DNA from: Diplolepis rosae
Lineage: Eukaryota; Arthropoda; Insecta; Hymenoptera; Diplolepididae
Direction of reading: 5' to 3'
DNA: 64,000 bases
Assembly (NCBI GenBank): GCA_030998225.1
Contig: JAPYXD010000737.1
Span: 2,170,001-2,234,000, forward strand
Both the position numbers and the translations under genes were made by a program. The notes beneath the pieces were generated by a model. The model worked only from the letters and a program-made list of their open reading frames with translations, was not told the origin of the DNA and searched no databases. Shown here piece after piece: positions 31,970 through 43,539 of this stretch (positions within the stretch are counted from its first letter, which is position 1; every line of letters starts with the position of its first letter).

Positions 31970-32817
31970 TTTCGGGCCGCTTTTCCGTATTTTTTATGTA
32001 TGAAACAGTAACCCGGGGCGGTAGGACTTTTTGACCGACCACCGAATTGTTTGGGTCTTGAGCGTGATATTGAGCGTCCCCCGCTAAAGTTACGCGACAT
32101 TTGGTTGAAACGCGTGTTTAACTGCTCTAGGCTTTTTGCTAATTTGTCGACCTTAGCTTCTAAGTTCGAGGAATACGTAGGAGGAATCTCTTTGACAGAG
32201 ACGGCAGAGACATGATGTTCGGAAACGTTATAGTTTTCTGCTAGCTCGTCAGCTATTTGCGCCAAACGGCTCAAATCAGTCAAGCCGGTAGCAATGAGAA
32301 TTCCCCGATGTTGATTGGGTATGTGTTCGAAGAAGATCGTCCTGATGACGTTATCGTTGCACTGGCCCTCGCCGAGATTTCGAAGACGGTTTAGGAAAAG
32401 AGAGGGTTTTCCATCGTCCACTACCTGACCTTTTAGCAACCTTCTCAACTTGGTTTCAGCAGAGGTGGCGTACGTGTTGATGATCCTTGATTTTATTAGT
32501 TCGTATTGGTTATTAGGGGGAGGTTCGACCAAGAGGATGTCCCTGAGAATGGCGACGGTATCAGGATCGAGAGCAGAGATGACGATGTCCGCCTTGGTGT
32601 CATCCGCGGTGATTCGAGAGGCACGGAATGTCCGTTCTACCTGTAGGAACCACAATGCGGGATCAGTACGTATAAAAATAGGAATTTTAGGGATGCGGTA
32701 ATGATCCACACGAGGATCCGCCAAGGGATTTCCCACCGAGCTCTGGAGTCCAGACCCTCCAGGTGCCTGACTCCCGCCACTCCCGCTGGAGCGTTCATTT
32801 GAATTATCATCTGCCAT
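31921..32817 (-). CDS. gypsy gag, open frame of 298 aa
   Basis: Starts with an ATG at 32817 (MADDNSNERSSGSGG) and is open throughout. The capsid region includes FIRTDPALWFLQVERTFRAS, typical of insect gypsy Gag. Near the end, YCFIHKKYGKAARNCVQPCS is the single zinc-binding motif of these proteins, followed by GN and the stop. Gag is intact while pol is not, so the element could in theory supply capsid protein but not its own copying. Confidence 0.88.
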   Translation of the reverse strand: MADDNSNERSSGSGGSQAPGGSGLQSSVGNPLADPRVDHYRIPKIPIFIRTDPALWFLQVERTFRASRITADDTKADIVISALDPDTVAILRDILLVEPPPNNQYELIKSRIINTYATSAETKLRRLLKGQVVDDGKPSLFLNRLRNLGEGQCNDNVIRTIFFEHIPNQHRGILIATGLTDLSRLAQIADELAENYNVSEHHVSAVSVKEIPPTYSSNLEAKVDKLAKSLEQLNTRFNQMSRNFSGGRSISRSRPKQFGGRSKSPTAPGYCFIHKKYGKAARNCVQPCSWQEKPQQGN

Positions 32818-33463
32818 TTTGCACGCGTGAGATCGATTGGAATTCGCGAGAATTATTTAAAATTTGTGAAAAGTAATGTCACTCGAACGACCGTTTGATT
32901 TTCTATAATGATAGGACTTGTATTACTATTTGTCAAGTGCGCGATATGCTGGTCTTGACTCGCGGAGATATTACACAATATGACAAAAAAAAATCGCAAT
33001 TTGCAGTAGATGTAGTTATTTTTCAGAGTTGAGAAAATGGCGTTCGTATTATGGGCCGCGCATGCGCACGCGAGAAGCGAAAAATTTCAAGAAGTTTACA
33101 TGAATAGGTAGACCTATACTAATTACAATATTTTTTTTTTTTTAGAAGAAACAAAAACGGTGCGTAATTGCGAGAGAGGAGGAAAAACAAGAAAAACGGT
33201 TTAGTTAACACTGATACTTATAGAACGACTGGCTGCTGCAAAGTCGATGTGCTGGCTGGGTTGAACTTCGAAGAACTGGTACTTCGACGGCCCACAATTA
33301 AATCCTCGGGCGGTCAGAGGCCGGTGTAGCAAGGCGTTCTTATTTTGGTGACTTTCGTCACACTCTAGCTGCTGTCTGAGAATCGTAAAAAACAATAGTT
33401 CGGGAACAGTTCTTTTTCAAAACGTTAGATTATTCACTGGTGTAGCACTACTTGGGACTGTTC
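32818..33463 (-). other. gypsy 5' leader
   Basis: Untranslated leader between primer-binding site and gag. No convincing frame. Confidence 0.6.
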
Positions 33464-33484
33464 CGATCACGTCGGGGTCATAAC
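33464..33484 (-). other. gypsy primer-binding site (putative)
   Basis: TGACCCCGACGTGATCG on the minus strand, a few bases inside the 5' LTR, is complementary to a tRNA 3' arm (its complement reads like a T-loop, CGATCACG, plus stem). The expected leading TGG is not present, so either the tRNA match is imperfect or the site has mutated. Confidence 0.5.
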
Positions 33485-33486
33485 TT

Positions 33487-33751
33487 ATAGGTATAATTGA
33501 GCAAAGTGCTACCTATTAATTAAAACACAAATTTATTCTCAACATATAAACGTTCTACACTCGATTTTTACACACAGCAAGGTTAGAAGATAAGCACGCG
33601 GTATGTCGCGGTAGCGAGTTCCGATTCTCACGTCGCCGTTTCTCTTTCTAGTCTGATCGTTCGTCACTCTCTAGAAGCTGACAGTATGGCGTCTCAGTGC
33701 CGCCTCACTAACTTTACACGAAGGGGGAATTGATCGCCCCAGCTCCCCACA
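33487..33751 (-). repeat. 5' LTR of the gypsy element
   Basis: 265 bases, five substitutions from the LTR at 28881-29145. Contains the element's promoter by position. Flanked outside by TTTT, then by the outer mariner's 5' end. Confidence 0.9.
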
Positions 33752-33810
33752 TTTTCGATACTGCGAGCGCCATCTCTTGGATTTCCTAGGGACTTATTGA
33801 ACGACTCTCG

Positions 33811-34626
33811 CATCTTTTTGAAGTGTGTGTAAAGTCCTTTTTTCATCATTTTTCATTTCTTACATATTTTATCCAATTTGATATTCTATGTAAATTATGT
33901 TGTACATGGCAATTATTCTAATATAGAATTTTCACTCATCATCAGATTTGGACCCAATTTATTTAGGTTCTCACATTTCACTATTGATGCATCATTTTCG
34001 TCACTTTAAAATATTATTTATAAAGAAAAGCGTAGACTCGGATTTTCCGCACTGTTATAAGTACTGTATGCTGATCCAGACTATCACTTTTTTGTGAATG
34101 GTGTACGCTGCCCAGTCTACTAAGTTTACTCGTAGTTCCATATAATTTTTGTTTGACTGCATATTTTATTTACACTTTATGTACTCTGCCTAGACTATCA
34201 GGTATACTCCAGGTACCGAATGATTCTCATCGTGTTATACTGAATATGCAATAGATATGATGCACGCCATCTAGGCTGGCATATAAAAATATTTATTATG
34301 CAGTGGGGAGTGAGTATTTAATTCCAAATTTTTTGCATTAATGAGAATATGAATTGCAACACTGACTAAGATTATTTCGGTGAAGCTAGGCTTAACTAGA
34401 TTATATGAATATATCATTAACGAAAAGCTTCTTTGTAATCAAATCTTTTTGGCATCGATTTAGCAACACTTCATCTCCAAAGTGCTGAGAAGCCTCAACC
34501 TCAAGTCCTGGCCTTTTTAGGAGAAAAAGGGAATGAAATTCCCAAAAATAATCGCGTGATAGGGTTGAACACATTCAGCCTGAACTCGCATGCAAAAATC
34601 GCGAGGTTCCGTTGACTCTTAGTACC
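33811..34626. other. non-coding stretch
   Basis: No gene recognised between the outer mariner and an R1-like fragment. AT-rich. Confidence 0.3.
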
Positions 34627-34850
34627 CTAATTATACATCAAACTCCGAACCGGAAGAGCATGTGGCTTGAACACAGCCATCCATTCTTCACGGACATTTT
34701 CGTCCGTGATCTCGGAGAGTGCCGCACTAACTTGAGTTTGCTGCCACTCACCCAATCCCCTCCACTGAGAGGGACGTGGCATGGCCAGTGCGCTTGCATT
34801 GTAGCCAACGTGCCCAACCCGGACATGATAGGTTAGCTTGAGAAAAGCGC
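34627..34850 (-). pseudogene. R1-like LINE fragment
   Basis: The DNA around 34690-34800 (ACGGACATTTTCGTCCGTGA and following) is similar to 58270-58380 in the R1-like copy there, in the same orientation. Only this piece is present and its frames are broken. Confidence 0.5.
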
Positions 34851-35439
34851 AGTAGATGCGCAACTTTGCGCGGAGGACGAGCACCGTAGCATAATAGCAG
34901 CGCCCTCTCGTAGTGTCTAACGGTCGTTTACTGCCAAGCGTCTGATTCGTGTGCACACATCGGGCGCCAACGCGCTAAAAAAGCGCAGCCAGTGTGCAAA
35001 CTAAGAGCGCGCCCATCAAACCTCAGTTTCGCCCCCCCCCCCTACTGTCCTTTTTTAGCGTCCTATATAGACGTTAGTGACATGTGGCCACTACCACGGT
35101 TAGTGGCGCTAGCTGTGCCAATTCTCTCTCAGTGTGGGTGAAGCAGTTTTGTGCGTGGTCTGTACCTGGAAAAGCGCTCCACGTTCATTTTTTTCTTGCG
35201 TTTTTTTTTTATTCTTTATTATTATTACTTTTATTCTTACGCATGTATAGTTATTTTAACAATTGAGTAACGTTGGTATATGATGGTTAAATATACATAA
35301 ATAAATATGTGGATATTTTTATAATACAATGATATTTCTGGTTCAATATTAAACATTTACTATCGTTGATAATAAATGATATAAATGATAATTAATGGAT
35401 ATACATTTTTTAACTTATTAATGAACCTCAAACATTATT

Positions 35440-35840
35440 AAAACATTTAAAAAGAAGGTCGAAAAACTTTTATTTTCAAGTGTAAGAATAAATCCCCAAA
35501 AATTAGAACGCGCAAATTCGCACGGAGATAACACGTGATCTTTTATTTCAGATTTAACGAAAGGAGAGATTTGAAGCGCCCAGAAAAATTAAAAATAAGA
35601 ATAGGAATCAAGCAAAGTTTATTTCCGCTGAAATTTAAGAAAACCGTGAGTTTCTTTTCACATCCTCGCACATAAATATTAAATTTTTTCCCGCGAAATT
35701 TTTCCCCTTCGTGCCACCCAAAAACGGATTTTGAAACAGGCAATTTCTAGCTAAAATAGGCCAAAATTGCTTTTCAAAAAGTAAAAATTAATAAAATTAA
35801 AAATTGAAAAAGTCAAAATGTTTCAGAACATGTTTGTTTC
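35440..35840. repeat. dispersed repeat shared with 60760-61210
   Basis: Both loci contain CCCTTCGTGCYACCCA, then an AAATAGGCCAAAATT-like segment, then GTCRAAATGTTTCA in the same order with similar spacing. No ends or coding content seen. Confidence 0.6.
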
Positions 35841-36261
35841 TCCCTGAATATCGAATTCGATTTTGCATAATGTTTTTTCTCTCTACTGTAAAATTACTAT
35901 TTTGTTCCCTACCTCGCTTTTTATTGCCATTCTTCATATGAAGCTGCGGGAAGAGACCGATGCAGTTCCAACAAATTAAGAAATTGGAATATTCTTTTTC
36001 TTCACTTGGAATTCCCCGAAAAATTGCTCTTTCAATACTTATTTACTAATTACGGACGTGAAGAACTTAATTTTCATTAATTTAACTTGCAGATATGTTA
36101 TATGTATTGGTACAAAAAATTTTTGGTCTAATTAATTATTCTATATTTGAAAAGCAAAGCCATATATTCTCTAAATGATCTATTGATTATACACATTTAT
36201 AATTTTTTATTTCTTCCATCATTTGTTCTTGAATCAATTTAACTCAATTTTCATATTACAG

Positions 36262-36387
36262 ACAATTGCTTGCTGTACTTGCAACGGGTATTATGGGCCT
36301 TGCTTCAAAGAACCTGTTTGTGCAACTTGTCATGCATTTTTATTTCCAGATGACATTGGATTGATACATATTTCAATTTTCAATGAG
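36262..36387 (+). CDS. morgue: morgue orthologue, zinc-finger exon
   Basis: A 126-bp internal exon (42 codons, phase 0 at both borders). The acceptor is TTTTCATATTACAG before 36262; the donor is GTAAGA at 36388. The peptide contains ACCTCNGYYGPC and VCATCHAFLF, i.e. CX2C-X12-CX2C, a C4 zinc finger, and ends HISIFNE. Drosophila Morgue combines a single C4 zinc finger with an F-box and an E2-like domain, and the next exon here supplies exactly these. Upstream exons, including the start codon, were not identified. The protein is known from Drosophila as a death-promoting ubiquitination factor acting on DIAP1. Confidence 0.8.
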
Positions 36388-36589
36388 GTAAGAATTCTCA
36401 AAATATTTTCCAAATCTGGAATAATATATTTTTTTAACCAGGTTTTGTATAACATTGTCTTAGTTTAAATTAAGTAAGAAAAGAATAACATTTCTGTGGA
36501 CTTATAGCATTGTGTCGGTCCTTCAAAGTTTAAGCAATAGCAAAAGAAAGAAAGAAGATTTTGCATTAATTGTTTACCAGAAGAAAAAT

Positions 36590-36990
36590 AGTAGACCCAA
36601 TGTGGCGGAACTAAAATGCATGAAGTGATTTGGTTCGCATAATAATTGACATTTTGGGAATATTGGGATCGCTGATTCCGAATCTGACATCTAAATTCGA
36701 AGATTCAGAACGGCTGACCCAATATAGCGGATCTGAAACGCAAAAAGTAATTGGATTTGGAAGAAACTTGATACTTGGAGATTTTCGTAATCGCTGATTT
36801 CTAATATGGAATCCAAATTTGAAAATAGCGGAATCAAGATGGCATACCTAAAACGCAAAAAGTGATTTGATTTATATGAAACTTGATACTTGGAGATTTT
36901 TGGGGTTGTTGATTTCTAGTCTGAATCCTAATTTGAAAATTCAACGTGGTGGACCTGAAACGCAAAAAGTATTGTGTATCGCATCCTCGC
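36590..36990. repeat. ~130-bp satellite-like units (inverted relative to 24.2 kb)
   Basis: About three degenerate units with GCGGAMCTRAAACGCAAAAA, then AACTTGATACTTGGAGATTT, then TCGCTGATTTCTAAT. The order is the reverse complement of the unit at 24230-24610. Confidence 0.6.
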
Positions 36991-37289
36991 ATGTCACTTA
37001 CTATTTGGGGGTTTTAGAGTCTGCAGATTAAGAACATGTAAATACTATTTATATAAAATTCATAATGTTAGTGAAACATGGTGGTGAAGTGGTAATTCTA
37101 GAAATGCAATTTCCATGATACTTAGGCAGGTTTAAATGTTCTAAACAGACTTACAGGTAATATCTCGCTTTTGGAATTACCCATAGCTAACACACTAACG
37201 AGTTTCTAGTTTGTTGTAATATTGAACTCGAATTTTCTATATGATGTGATGGTACTGTAAAAAGGGTATAACTGAAAATAGTGGATTCA

Positions 37290-38185
37290 AGTACATACTG
37301 ACAAAATCTTCGCCTTAGACATGGTATCTCGATAATCAGTTACGAGAATATATATATTCATACATAGTGGAACTTTATAAGTACTGGACATTTTGTCTAT
37401 TTGAGTAGAGCAATAAGACCAACATCTTTGTTTCTTAACGGGAAAATTAAGGAAAATGTGCATCCATAAAATGCCTCTTTTCGAATAGTATTTCTGTCTT
37501 ACATCGTGCACTAATTATGTCAGTAAACGCTTTTCTATCCTTTTCTGAAGGTAAAATCGTGGCAGTGAATATTTCAACGACAGAAAATTTCAACTTTTCC
37601 AGCCTTACATTGGGATCATTTTTGCGATTGGTATAGATAATTAATGCGTTGGTCACAACAACATTACCGAAGTACCAGAATATTCTCTGAAAAGTTTTTT
37701 TTTCATCGTTTCATCTATTTTATACAAGGAATTCAACATGCTTGCCTTATCAACATAGCCCATGTGCCTATTTTATTCTTGGATCATTCAAGGGCAGTTC
37801 GCAGTTTTATTTCACCGATTAATTTGAGTAGATGTAGAAAGAATGTTGAATTCAGATAAGAGTGAAACCATTCGATTATTCTTCCACTTCAGCCAGCTAA
37901 GGTTTGTGTACGAAATTCGATAGTAAAACTCTTATCTCTTTAGTCGCTTATCTGAATTTTGAAGTTTGGGCGAACATATTCTTTTAGGTCTTACGGTTCC
38001 ACGTCACAATATATTATTACTTTTGAAGAATATTAGTGAATCGAAACTGGTTGAGAAATTATCGAAGTATACTTATTGTTTACTTTCTACAATTTCTTTT
38101 GTTAGATCTTTGACCACACTAGATTCCAAAAGGTTTTTGGCCCTGTTGTCTATTTTTCCCTCCATATCACAAATAAAGTATTAGA
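37290..38185 (-). pseudogene. piggyBac transposase relic
   Basis: Minus-strand frames follow the catalytic and C-terminal part of a piggyBac transposase. Near 38090-38000: VYFDNFSTSFDSLIFFKSNN (the conserved DNFFTS-type block). Near 37910-37860: YRISYTNLSWLKWKNNRMV. Near 37790-37740: RHMGYVDKASMLNSLYKID (the MGGVDxxD block, with the second Gly changed). Then the 37656-37447 frame, TNALIIYTNRKNDPNVRLEK. Stops and shifts are frequent. The N-terminal half and TTAA-flanked ends were not found. This could have been a source for the TTAA-flanked MITEs of the window. Confidence 0.75.
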
Positions 38186-38189
38186 TTCG

Positions 38190-39072
38190 TGTAAAATTTG
38201 AAATCTAATTTTTTTTAACAAATGTTTTTTTAACAAATCTTGTTGGTCTGTAACGTTTTAAGTTTTAAATATATTTTCCTAGCTAAAGTCTAGAGCCCAT
38301 TACCCTATCTATATTCCTCTATTCATTGTTAAATATAATTACAAAATAACCGGGTAGAGGACAAGCCAAATGAATTAAGTAACAATTAAGTTTAACAAGA
38401 ATAGTTTATTTAAAAATTACAATATTGATCGAAACCCAAGTGACTTTTTTTTATAGAGAAAAAGAGAATTGGCGGCAGCCTGGTTTTTCTTCGGTTGGTA
38501 GAGTCTGATTTGTGGTGGTAATTACAGGTACAACCCCCAATTACTGTAAAATAATCCTTGGTTTCGATGACACGATCACGTAATTCTCAGATTGTACAAT
38601 TATAATGCCAAATATGTCACGTTGTAACCTGCTAGTTGTTTCACTTCTTGGTAATTTAAAATAATATAAGTTTTTAGAATACTGGTTACTACTCTGACGA
38701 CTTGTAATATTTACGAGCGGCTCGGCGACAATAGGCAAGTCTAGGAGACTTAAACACGCACTTTTCTGGTTCCCACTTAGACTGACTTAGACTGAGACTC
38801 CCTTAGACTGATTTCTGGTCATGCAAGCTGGTCTTGAGACCTAGAGTAATTTCTAAATTAATTAATTCGAGTTATTTAAATATATTTTAATTCAACTTTT
38901 AAAGTTTTGAATAAAACTTTTAAAAGTGAAAATACTTTTTACTTTTATTTTCCAGGTGCATCAATATTTTGGTATTTAGATTAATTGTCAATGAGAGTGC
39001 ACAAGCATTCGATCGCTAGGGACTATAAAAATATGTAATAAGAGAATGAGAGAAACACGAGGAATGAGTGTA
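38190..39072. other. AT-rich intron sequence
   Basis: No gene seen. A short run of TTAGACTGA-like words is repeated near 38780-38815. Confidence 0.3.
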
Positions 39073-40120
39073 AGGTAATGGAACCAATACTCGATCAGCA
39101 TCCATGTAGGTTACGGAAAAAGACCTTTCAAAGTGTATAGCATTAGAATAATAAATTAAACTTTTGTGTATATATTGTAGAAAAAGGTTTTCTTTATCGA
39201 ATTCCAGACGCAGAAAATTTTTTTGTGTCGTTTTGTAAATGAATTAGGCGTTTTTAAAACATTACTTTTGGGTACCAATACTCGATCACCGAAAACCCCG
39301 CGAAACCAGTAGTCGATCAGCAAGGGACCAATAGTCGATCATGTCATTTGTGATCAGATGTTTTACGGAGAGTAAAGTTTTTCTTTTCTGATCTTCACCA
39401 TCTGCAAATGATTATTTTATTAATGTAGTATGTACTGTAACTCATAGTTAAATTTAAAATATAGGTCACTGTGAAAGTATATATGTACATCAAAACAATC
39501 ATATAACCTCAAAAACATACATACAAAAATTAAAGCATTTATGTGAAAATTTTTGAAAAATATCACTTCTTTTATAGTTTTCACTAATCGAGCACTATAA
39601 AATTTCGACCAGAAATTAAAAAACTCATTTTTAAGAATTAGAAAAAACGAACACAGCATCGCGGTAGGCTGATCGACTTTTGGTTCCCCTTCGCTTTTTG
39701 TATACCAAAAGACGAGCAGCGTTTTTTACATATTTAATCAAATTTTTGATTATAATTACCTGTCTGTAATAATAGAAAAAGCCTTCATAGGCCTGGTAAT
39801 GCCTTCTCTCACGCGATTTTTCCAACTTTTCCCTGATTATCGTCCAACTTAGCACGGACACACGAGAGTTGGCGGCACCACTGATCGACGGCGCAGGCGA
39901 CTGTAACGCACGAAATTCAACGAGCGCGTAGGGAAAATATTTTTCTCATACACTATGTTATATTTTTGAATAATAATTGGGCAGTATAATATTGTTAAGT
40001 ATTTTTTTTGCAGTATTTTGCTCTTTTGAATTCATAATAAACATGAATTCATAACGAAGTGATGGAGTATTGGTTACTAATCGAGTATTGGTTACTAATC
40101 GAGTATTGGTTTCATTACCT
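39073..40120. mobile_element. 1048-bp element, TA target, repeated CCAATACTCGATCA motif
   Basis: AGGTAATGGAACCAATACTC begins the left TIR at 39073; the right TIR is its inverted copy with two differences, ending at 40120. TA flanks both (39071-39072, 40121-40122). The motif ACCAATASTCGATCA and variants occurs four times on the left (39083, 39275, 39305, 39330) and in inverted form three times at the right end (40067-40113), like transposase-binding sites. Inside, a minus-strand frame at 39631-39935 is open for about 100 codons (LSWTIIREKLEKSRERRHYQ, then YKKRRGTKSRSAYRD) but has no ATG. I do not recognise it; it may be a piece of an unknown transposase. Confidence 0.75.
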
Positions 40121-40122
40121 TA

Positions 40123-41208
40123 AAACAAGTGCAATGATATAAGAACTAGGATGAGCAGAGAAAGAATAGAATAGAAAACAGAATAAACAATAGCAAACTC
40201 GCAACTATATTATTGCGATAGAATGGAAGAATAGAAGAGAAAAAAGAGAACTAAGGCAACGTGCTTATTGTAACTAAAACCTAAGACTCATTTGAATACT
40301 TGAATGATTATGTTAAGGCTTTTAACCCATATAATGATTATAAACCTAGACTAATTAAATACAATTCTATTTACTCTGAAATATATTGGAAACTAAAATC
40401 GTTTCTACAACTTGATGACCATGCATAAAATATTAAAAATCGATGAGCGCATTTGCTTTCTCGCGATAAGTGTGGAAAGAGGGGAGAAATATTTGACACC
40501 TGAAAATCAGCAAATGGTGCAATAATAATAATCACCTTTGTCCAATCATAGATTCCTCAATCATCAAAAAAACCCTACCATATTCACCTCGCGATGAACC
40601 AGTGAAACAGATCAACGTCAAACTAAACTTGCAGTTACTCGAGCAACCTAGTACTAACCAGAACAAACGGCACAAAGCAGCGAGAAATCGCAGAAAAATT
40701 AATACTACCGAATCTCAAAACGCTAGTGATAATTCGAAGAGCATCCCGATTCGTGAGAGGCAAGGGGACTGACGTTCGAAAAGCACCAATGAGAGATGAT
40801 TTTTTTATTTTTAGCATCACTATTACTTATTCATAGTACCTTATAAAAAAATATTCTTTATGCAAAAAATTTTAAAATTACAGTAAATATTAATTTAGAT
40901 GATGTTATCTGCAATTAAATTTTGTCTTACTACCACCGCTTCGAACCAGTTTTTTAACAAATAGTCAAATTTTAATAATTCATTATTTTTTCAGGAGAAG
41001 TAATCTCTACATGTCCGTTTCCAGTTTTTAAAGTAAAATTTTTAATGACTACAATTTTCCAAGCAATATTTAAAAAAGAGATTTTTTTCCAAACAAATAA
41101 CTATATTCGCAGATTATTTACTTATTCCTGAGATTGGAATATAAAAATACGTAAATTTCTATACTTCCTTTGTCAATGTATATTTTATTCAGTTCATGGA
41201 AATTGCTA
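40123..41208. other. non-coding intron sequence
   Basis: AT-rich. A segment near 40750 (GTGAGAGGCAAGGGGACT) recurs near 24065. No gene. Confidence 0.3.
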
Positions 41209-42230
41209 TTGGGTTGTCGCAAAAGTAATTGCCGATTTTTTCATGCAAATTAAACACTTTTTTTTTAAATACAAGGAATGATTTTTAATCAATGATATAT
41301 TTTCCATTTGGTTCAATGGTCTTTATCGACAAAAAACTGAACCAAATGCGATTTCACAGCTTCATCATTATTGAAAGTTTTACCGCACAAGGAGTTCTGT
41401 CAAGATCAAAATAAATAGTAATCTGATGGTGCAAGGTCAGGGCTATATAGTGGATGTAACATCACTTACCAACCAAGCCTTAATCATTTTTGGCAAGAGG
41501 CTAAAGATGTGTGTGGTGTAGAGTTGTCATGGTGAAAAATTACACCTTTATGGTTGACCAATTCTGGCCGTTTTTCTTTGACCACTGCGTTCAATTTGTT
41601 CAGCTGGCGACAGCAGACATCCGAAGCAATCGTTTGATTCCTTGAAAGCAGCTCAAAAAATACCACACCTTTCCAACCCCACCAAACAGACAGCATAATC
41701 TTTTTTTGATGCAATTCAGCTTTCGATGTTGTTTGTGGTGGTTCATCACGCTTGGACCATGACCGTTTTCGAACGACATTATTGTAAACAATCCATTTTT
41801 CATCATCAGTAATAATTCGTTTCAAAAAGGGATAGAATTTATTGCGTTTAAGATGCAAATCTCAAGCGTTGATGCGTTTTGTTAAATCAATTTCTTTCAA
41901 TTTATGTGGAATCCAAGTATCAAGTTTTTTAACGAGTCCTAGACGTTGAATATGACGGACGATTGTTGATTTTGGTATTTTTAATCCCCAGAACGGAATT
42001 CATCAAACCAATTCCGACACTGTCTGTCTTTTAAAGCTCCCTCACCATACATACACATTACGTAACTTTTTAGCAGCCTGTGCAACGTTCTTTCCTTTAC
42101 GGAAATAAAAAAGCAAAATATGACGAAAATGCTCGTTTTTACACTCCATCTTAAAATTGATTCCAAACTAACAACTCTAAACGAAATTACGCGCAATTTG
42201 TTTGTAAAGCAAGCTCAGAGTGACACCTAA
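41209..42230 (-). mobile_element. mariner, same family as 1999-2910
   Basis: The 3' end is intact: TA at 41207-41208, then TTGGGTTGTCGCAAAAGTAA. The start codon is at 42149 (MECKNEH). The first helix-turn-helix region is at 42149-41981 (FRKGKNVAQAAKKL-like, then MYGEGALKDRQCRNWFDEF). It then skips to the linker (KLDTWIPHKLKEID), the first aspartate FLKRIITDDEKWIVYNNVV at 41830-41770, and HKGVIFHHDNSTPHTSLAS at 41550-41490. The third-aspartate block is shifted, and about 50 bases are missing before the end (GKYIID, stop near 41285). No 5' TIR is visible. Confidence 0.8.
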
Positions 42231-42300
42231 CAAATGCCAGAAGGAAAAAATCATGACATTGATAGAAGTCATTCAAAAATATGGTCAAAGATATCTACTA

Positions 42301-43218
42301 CTGTGGGCAAAAATTAAGGTGAATTTTGTTATTAAATGAAAAATCTTTATTTATTTATCCAAATCAATTTCATCCCCTTCAAAGTAATCCTCTTCCGATA
42401 TAATGCACTTATGCCAACCTTTTTTCCAATGTCGAAACACTTGTTAAATTCGATTTCCGGAATTGCCTTCAAAGCCTTCTTCGATTCGGCTTGTATCTCT
42501 TCAATCGTCTCAAAACGGTGTCCTCAAAGTGAACTTTTGAGTTTGGGGAATAGCCAGAAGTCATACGGAGCCAAATCAGGTGAATATGGTGATTGTGGAA
42601 CGATATGCGTTGAGTTTTTGGCGAAATGGTCACGAAGAACAAGTCCAGTGTGAGACGCCGCATTATCGTGATGCAAAAACCAAGAGTTGTCTGCCCAAAA
42701 TATCTTTTGAAACGGTGTTGAGTGATCCTCTTGGAATGCCAATAATTTCAGCAAGGTCTCTAATTGTCAATCGATGATTTTTGTGCACCAATTCTTTGAT
42801 TTGATTGACGTGTTGCTCATCAGTTGATGTTGATGGTTGTCCGGGGCGTTCCAAGTCATCAATACGTTCTCTGCCTTCTTTCAAGTCTTTGTACTACTTA
42901 TAAACATTTTTCTGCGACATGGTCAAATCACTGAAGGCCTTCTGCAACATTGTGAATGTTTCCGCAACTGATTTCATTTCGCAAACAAAATTTAATGGCA
43001 CTTCTTTGCTCAACAAATTTAGACATTGTAAAAATCGAAAAAATCACTTTTAGTTGTTTAGAAAACACATGCGTAACTTTGTAACAAATGATGACATTGA
43101 CATGAAATTTGGCACAGATTTCAGTAACAGAAGGACCAACATAAAAATAAAAGAGTTTGCCCAAATCGGTTAGCCCGTGAGGTTTAAATTGAAAATTCAT
43201 CTTAGGTTTTGCCCACAG
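42301..43218 (-). mobile_element. 918-bp mariner with TIRs, internally deleted
   Basis: TIRs begin CTGTGGGCAAAA at 42301 and are inverted at 43218; TA flanks both sides. The minus-strand transposase has a second helix-turn-helix (VHKNHRLTIRDLAEIIGIPR), the GRPGQPST-like hook (ERPGQPSTSTDE), then at SKDILG jumps to FLHHDNAASHTGLVLRDHFA (second aspartate) and [20 protein letters not shown] (third aspartate), ending EEDYFEGDEI-like near 42370. The first catalytic block is deleted. Full-length relatives are near 1.3 kb. Confidence 0.85.
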
Positions 43219-43539
43219 TAGTAAATAAAACATCTTAATCTGACAATTTAAAACCTAATAATGTAAAACAATGAACATTTTTAAACTCCTTATACAAAGT
43301 AAGTAAAAAAATTAAGCCCATTTAGATTTTTTGGTATTGCATTTGATAATAAAATATGTTTCTATACTATGAAATCAACATATATTATTGTTTATGATAT
43401 AAATTAAACATTTTGTGAATTTTTGAACAGTAAAAAATGTAACCAATACAATTTTACTAACTTTATATTTTTCCAGAAATCAAAATTAATTTAAAATCAA
43501 AGAAACACTGACATTTCCTTATTTTTACATATCAAATCG

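Larger units (their letters stand above)
28881..33751 (-). mobile_element. Ty3/gypsy retrotransposon, 4871 bp, paired LTRs, core-deleted
   Basis: A complete LTR-to-LTR element in minus orientation with two 265-bp LTRs that differ at five positions, a 4-bp target duplication TTTT (28877-28880 and 33752-33755), a leader of about 670 bases, gag, and a pol region broken by two large deletions. No envelope-like frame is present. The small divergence between LTRs suggests insertion much later than the mariner it interrupts. Confidence 0.92.
26616..33810 (-). mobile_element. mariner carrying two nested insertions
   Basis: Outer TIRs of 25 bp (left CGAGGGTCGTTCAATAAGTC at 26616; inverted partner 33786-33810, two mismatches). 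TA precedes the left end and CA follows the right end. The coding pieces are all on the minus strand: the N-terminal half at 28790-28145, then the catalytic end at 27017-26681. Two insertions split the element: a TIR-bearing element at 27018-27989, and the gypsy element at 28881-33751, between the start of the transposase and the 5' TIR. Confidence 0.85.
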
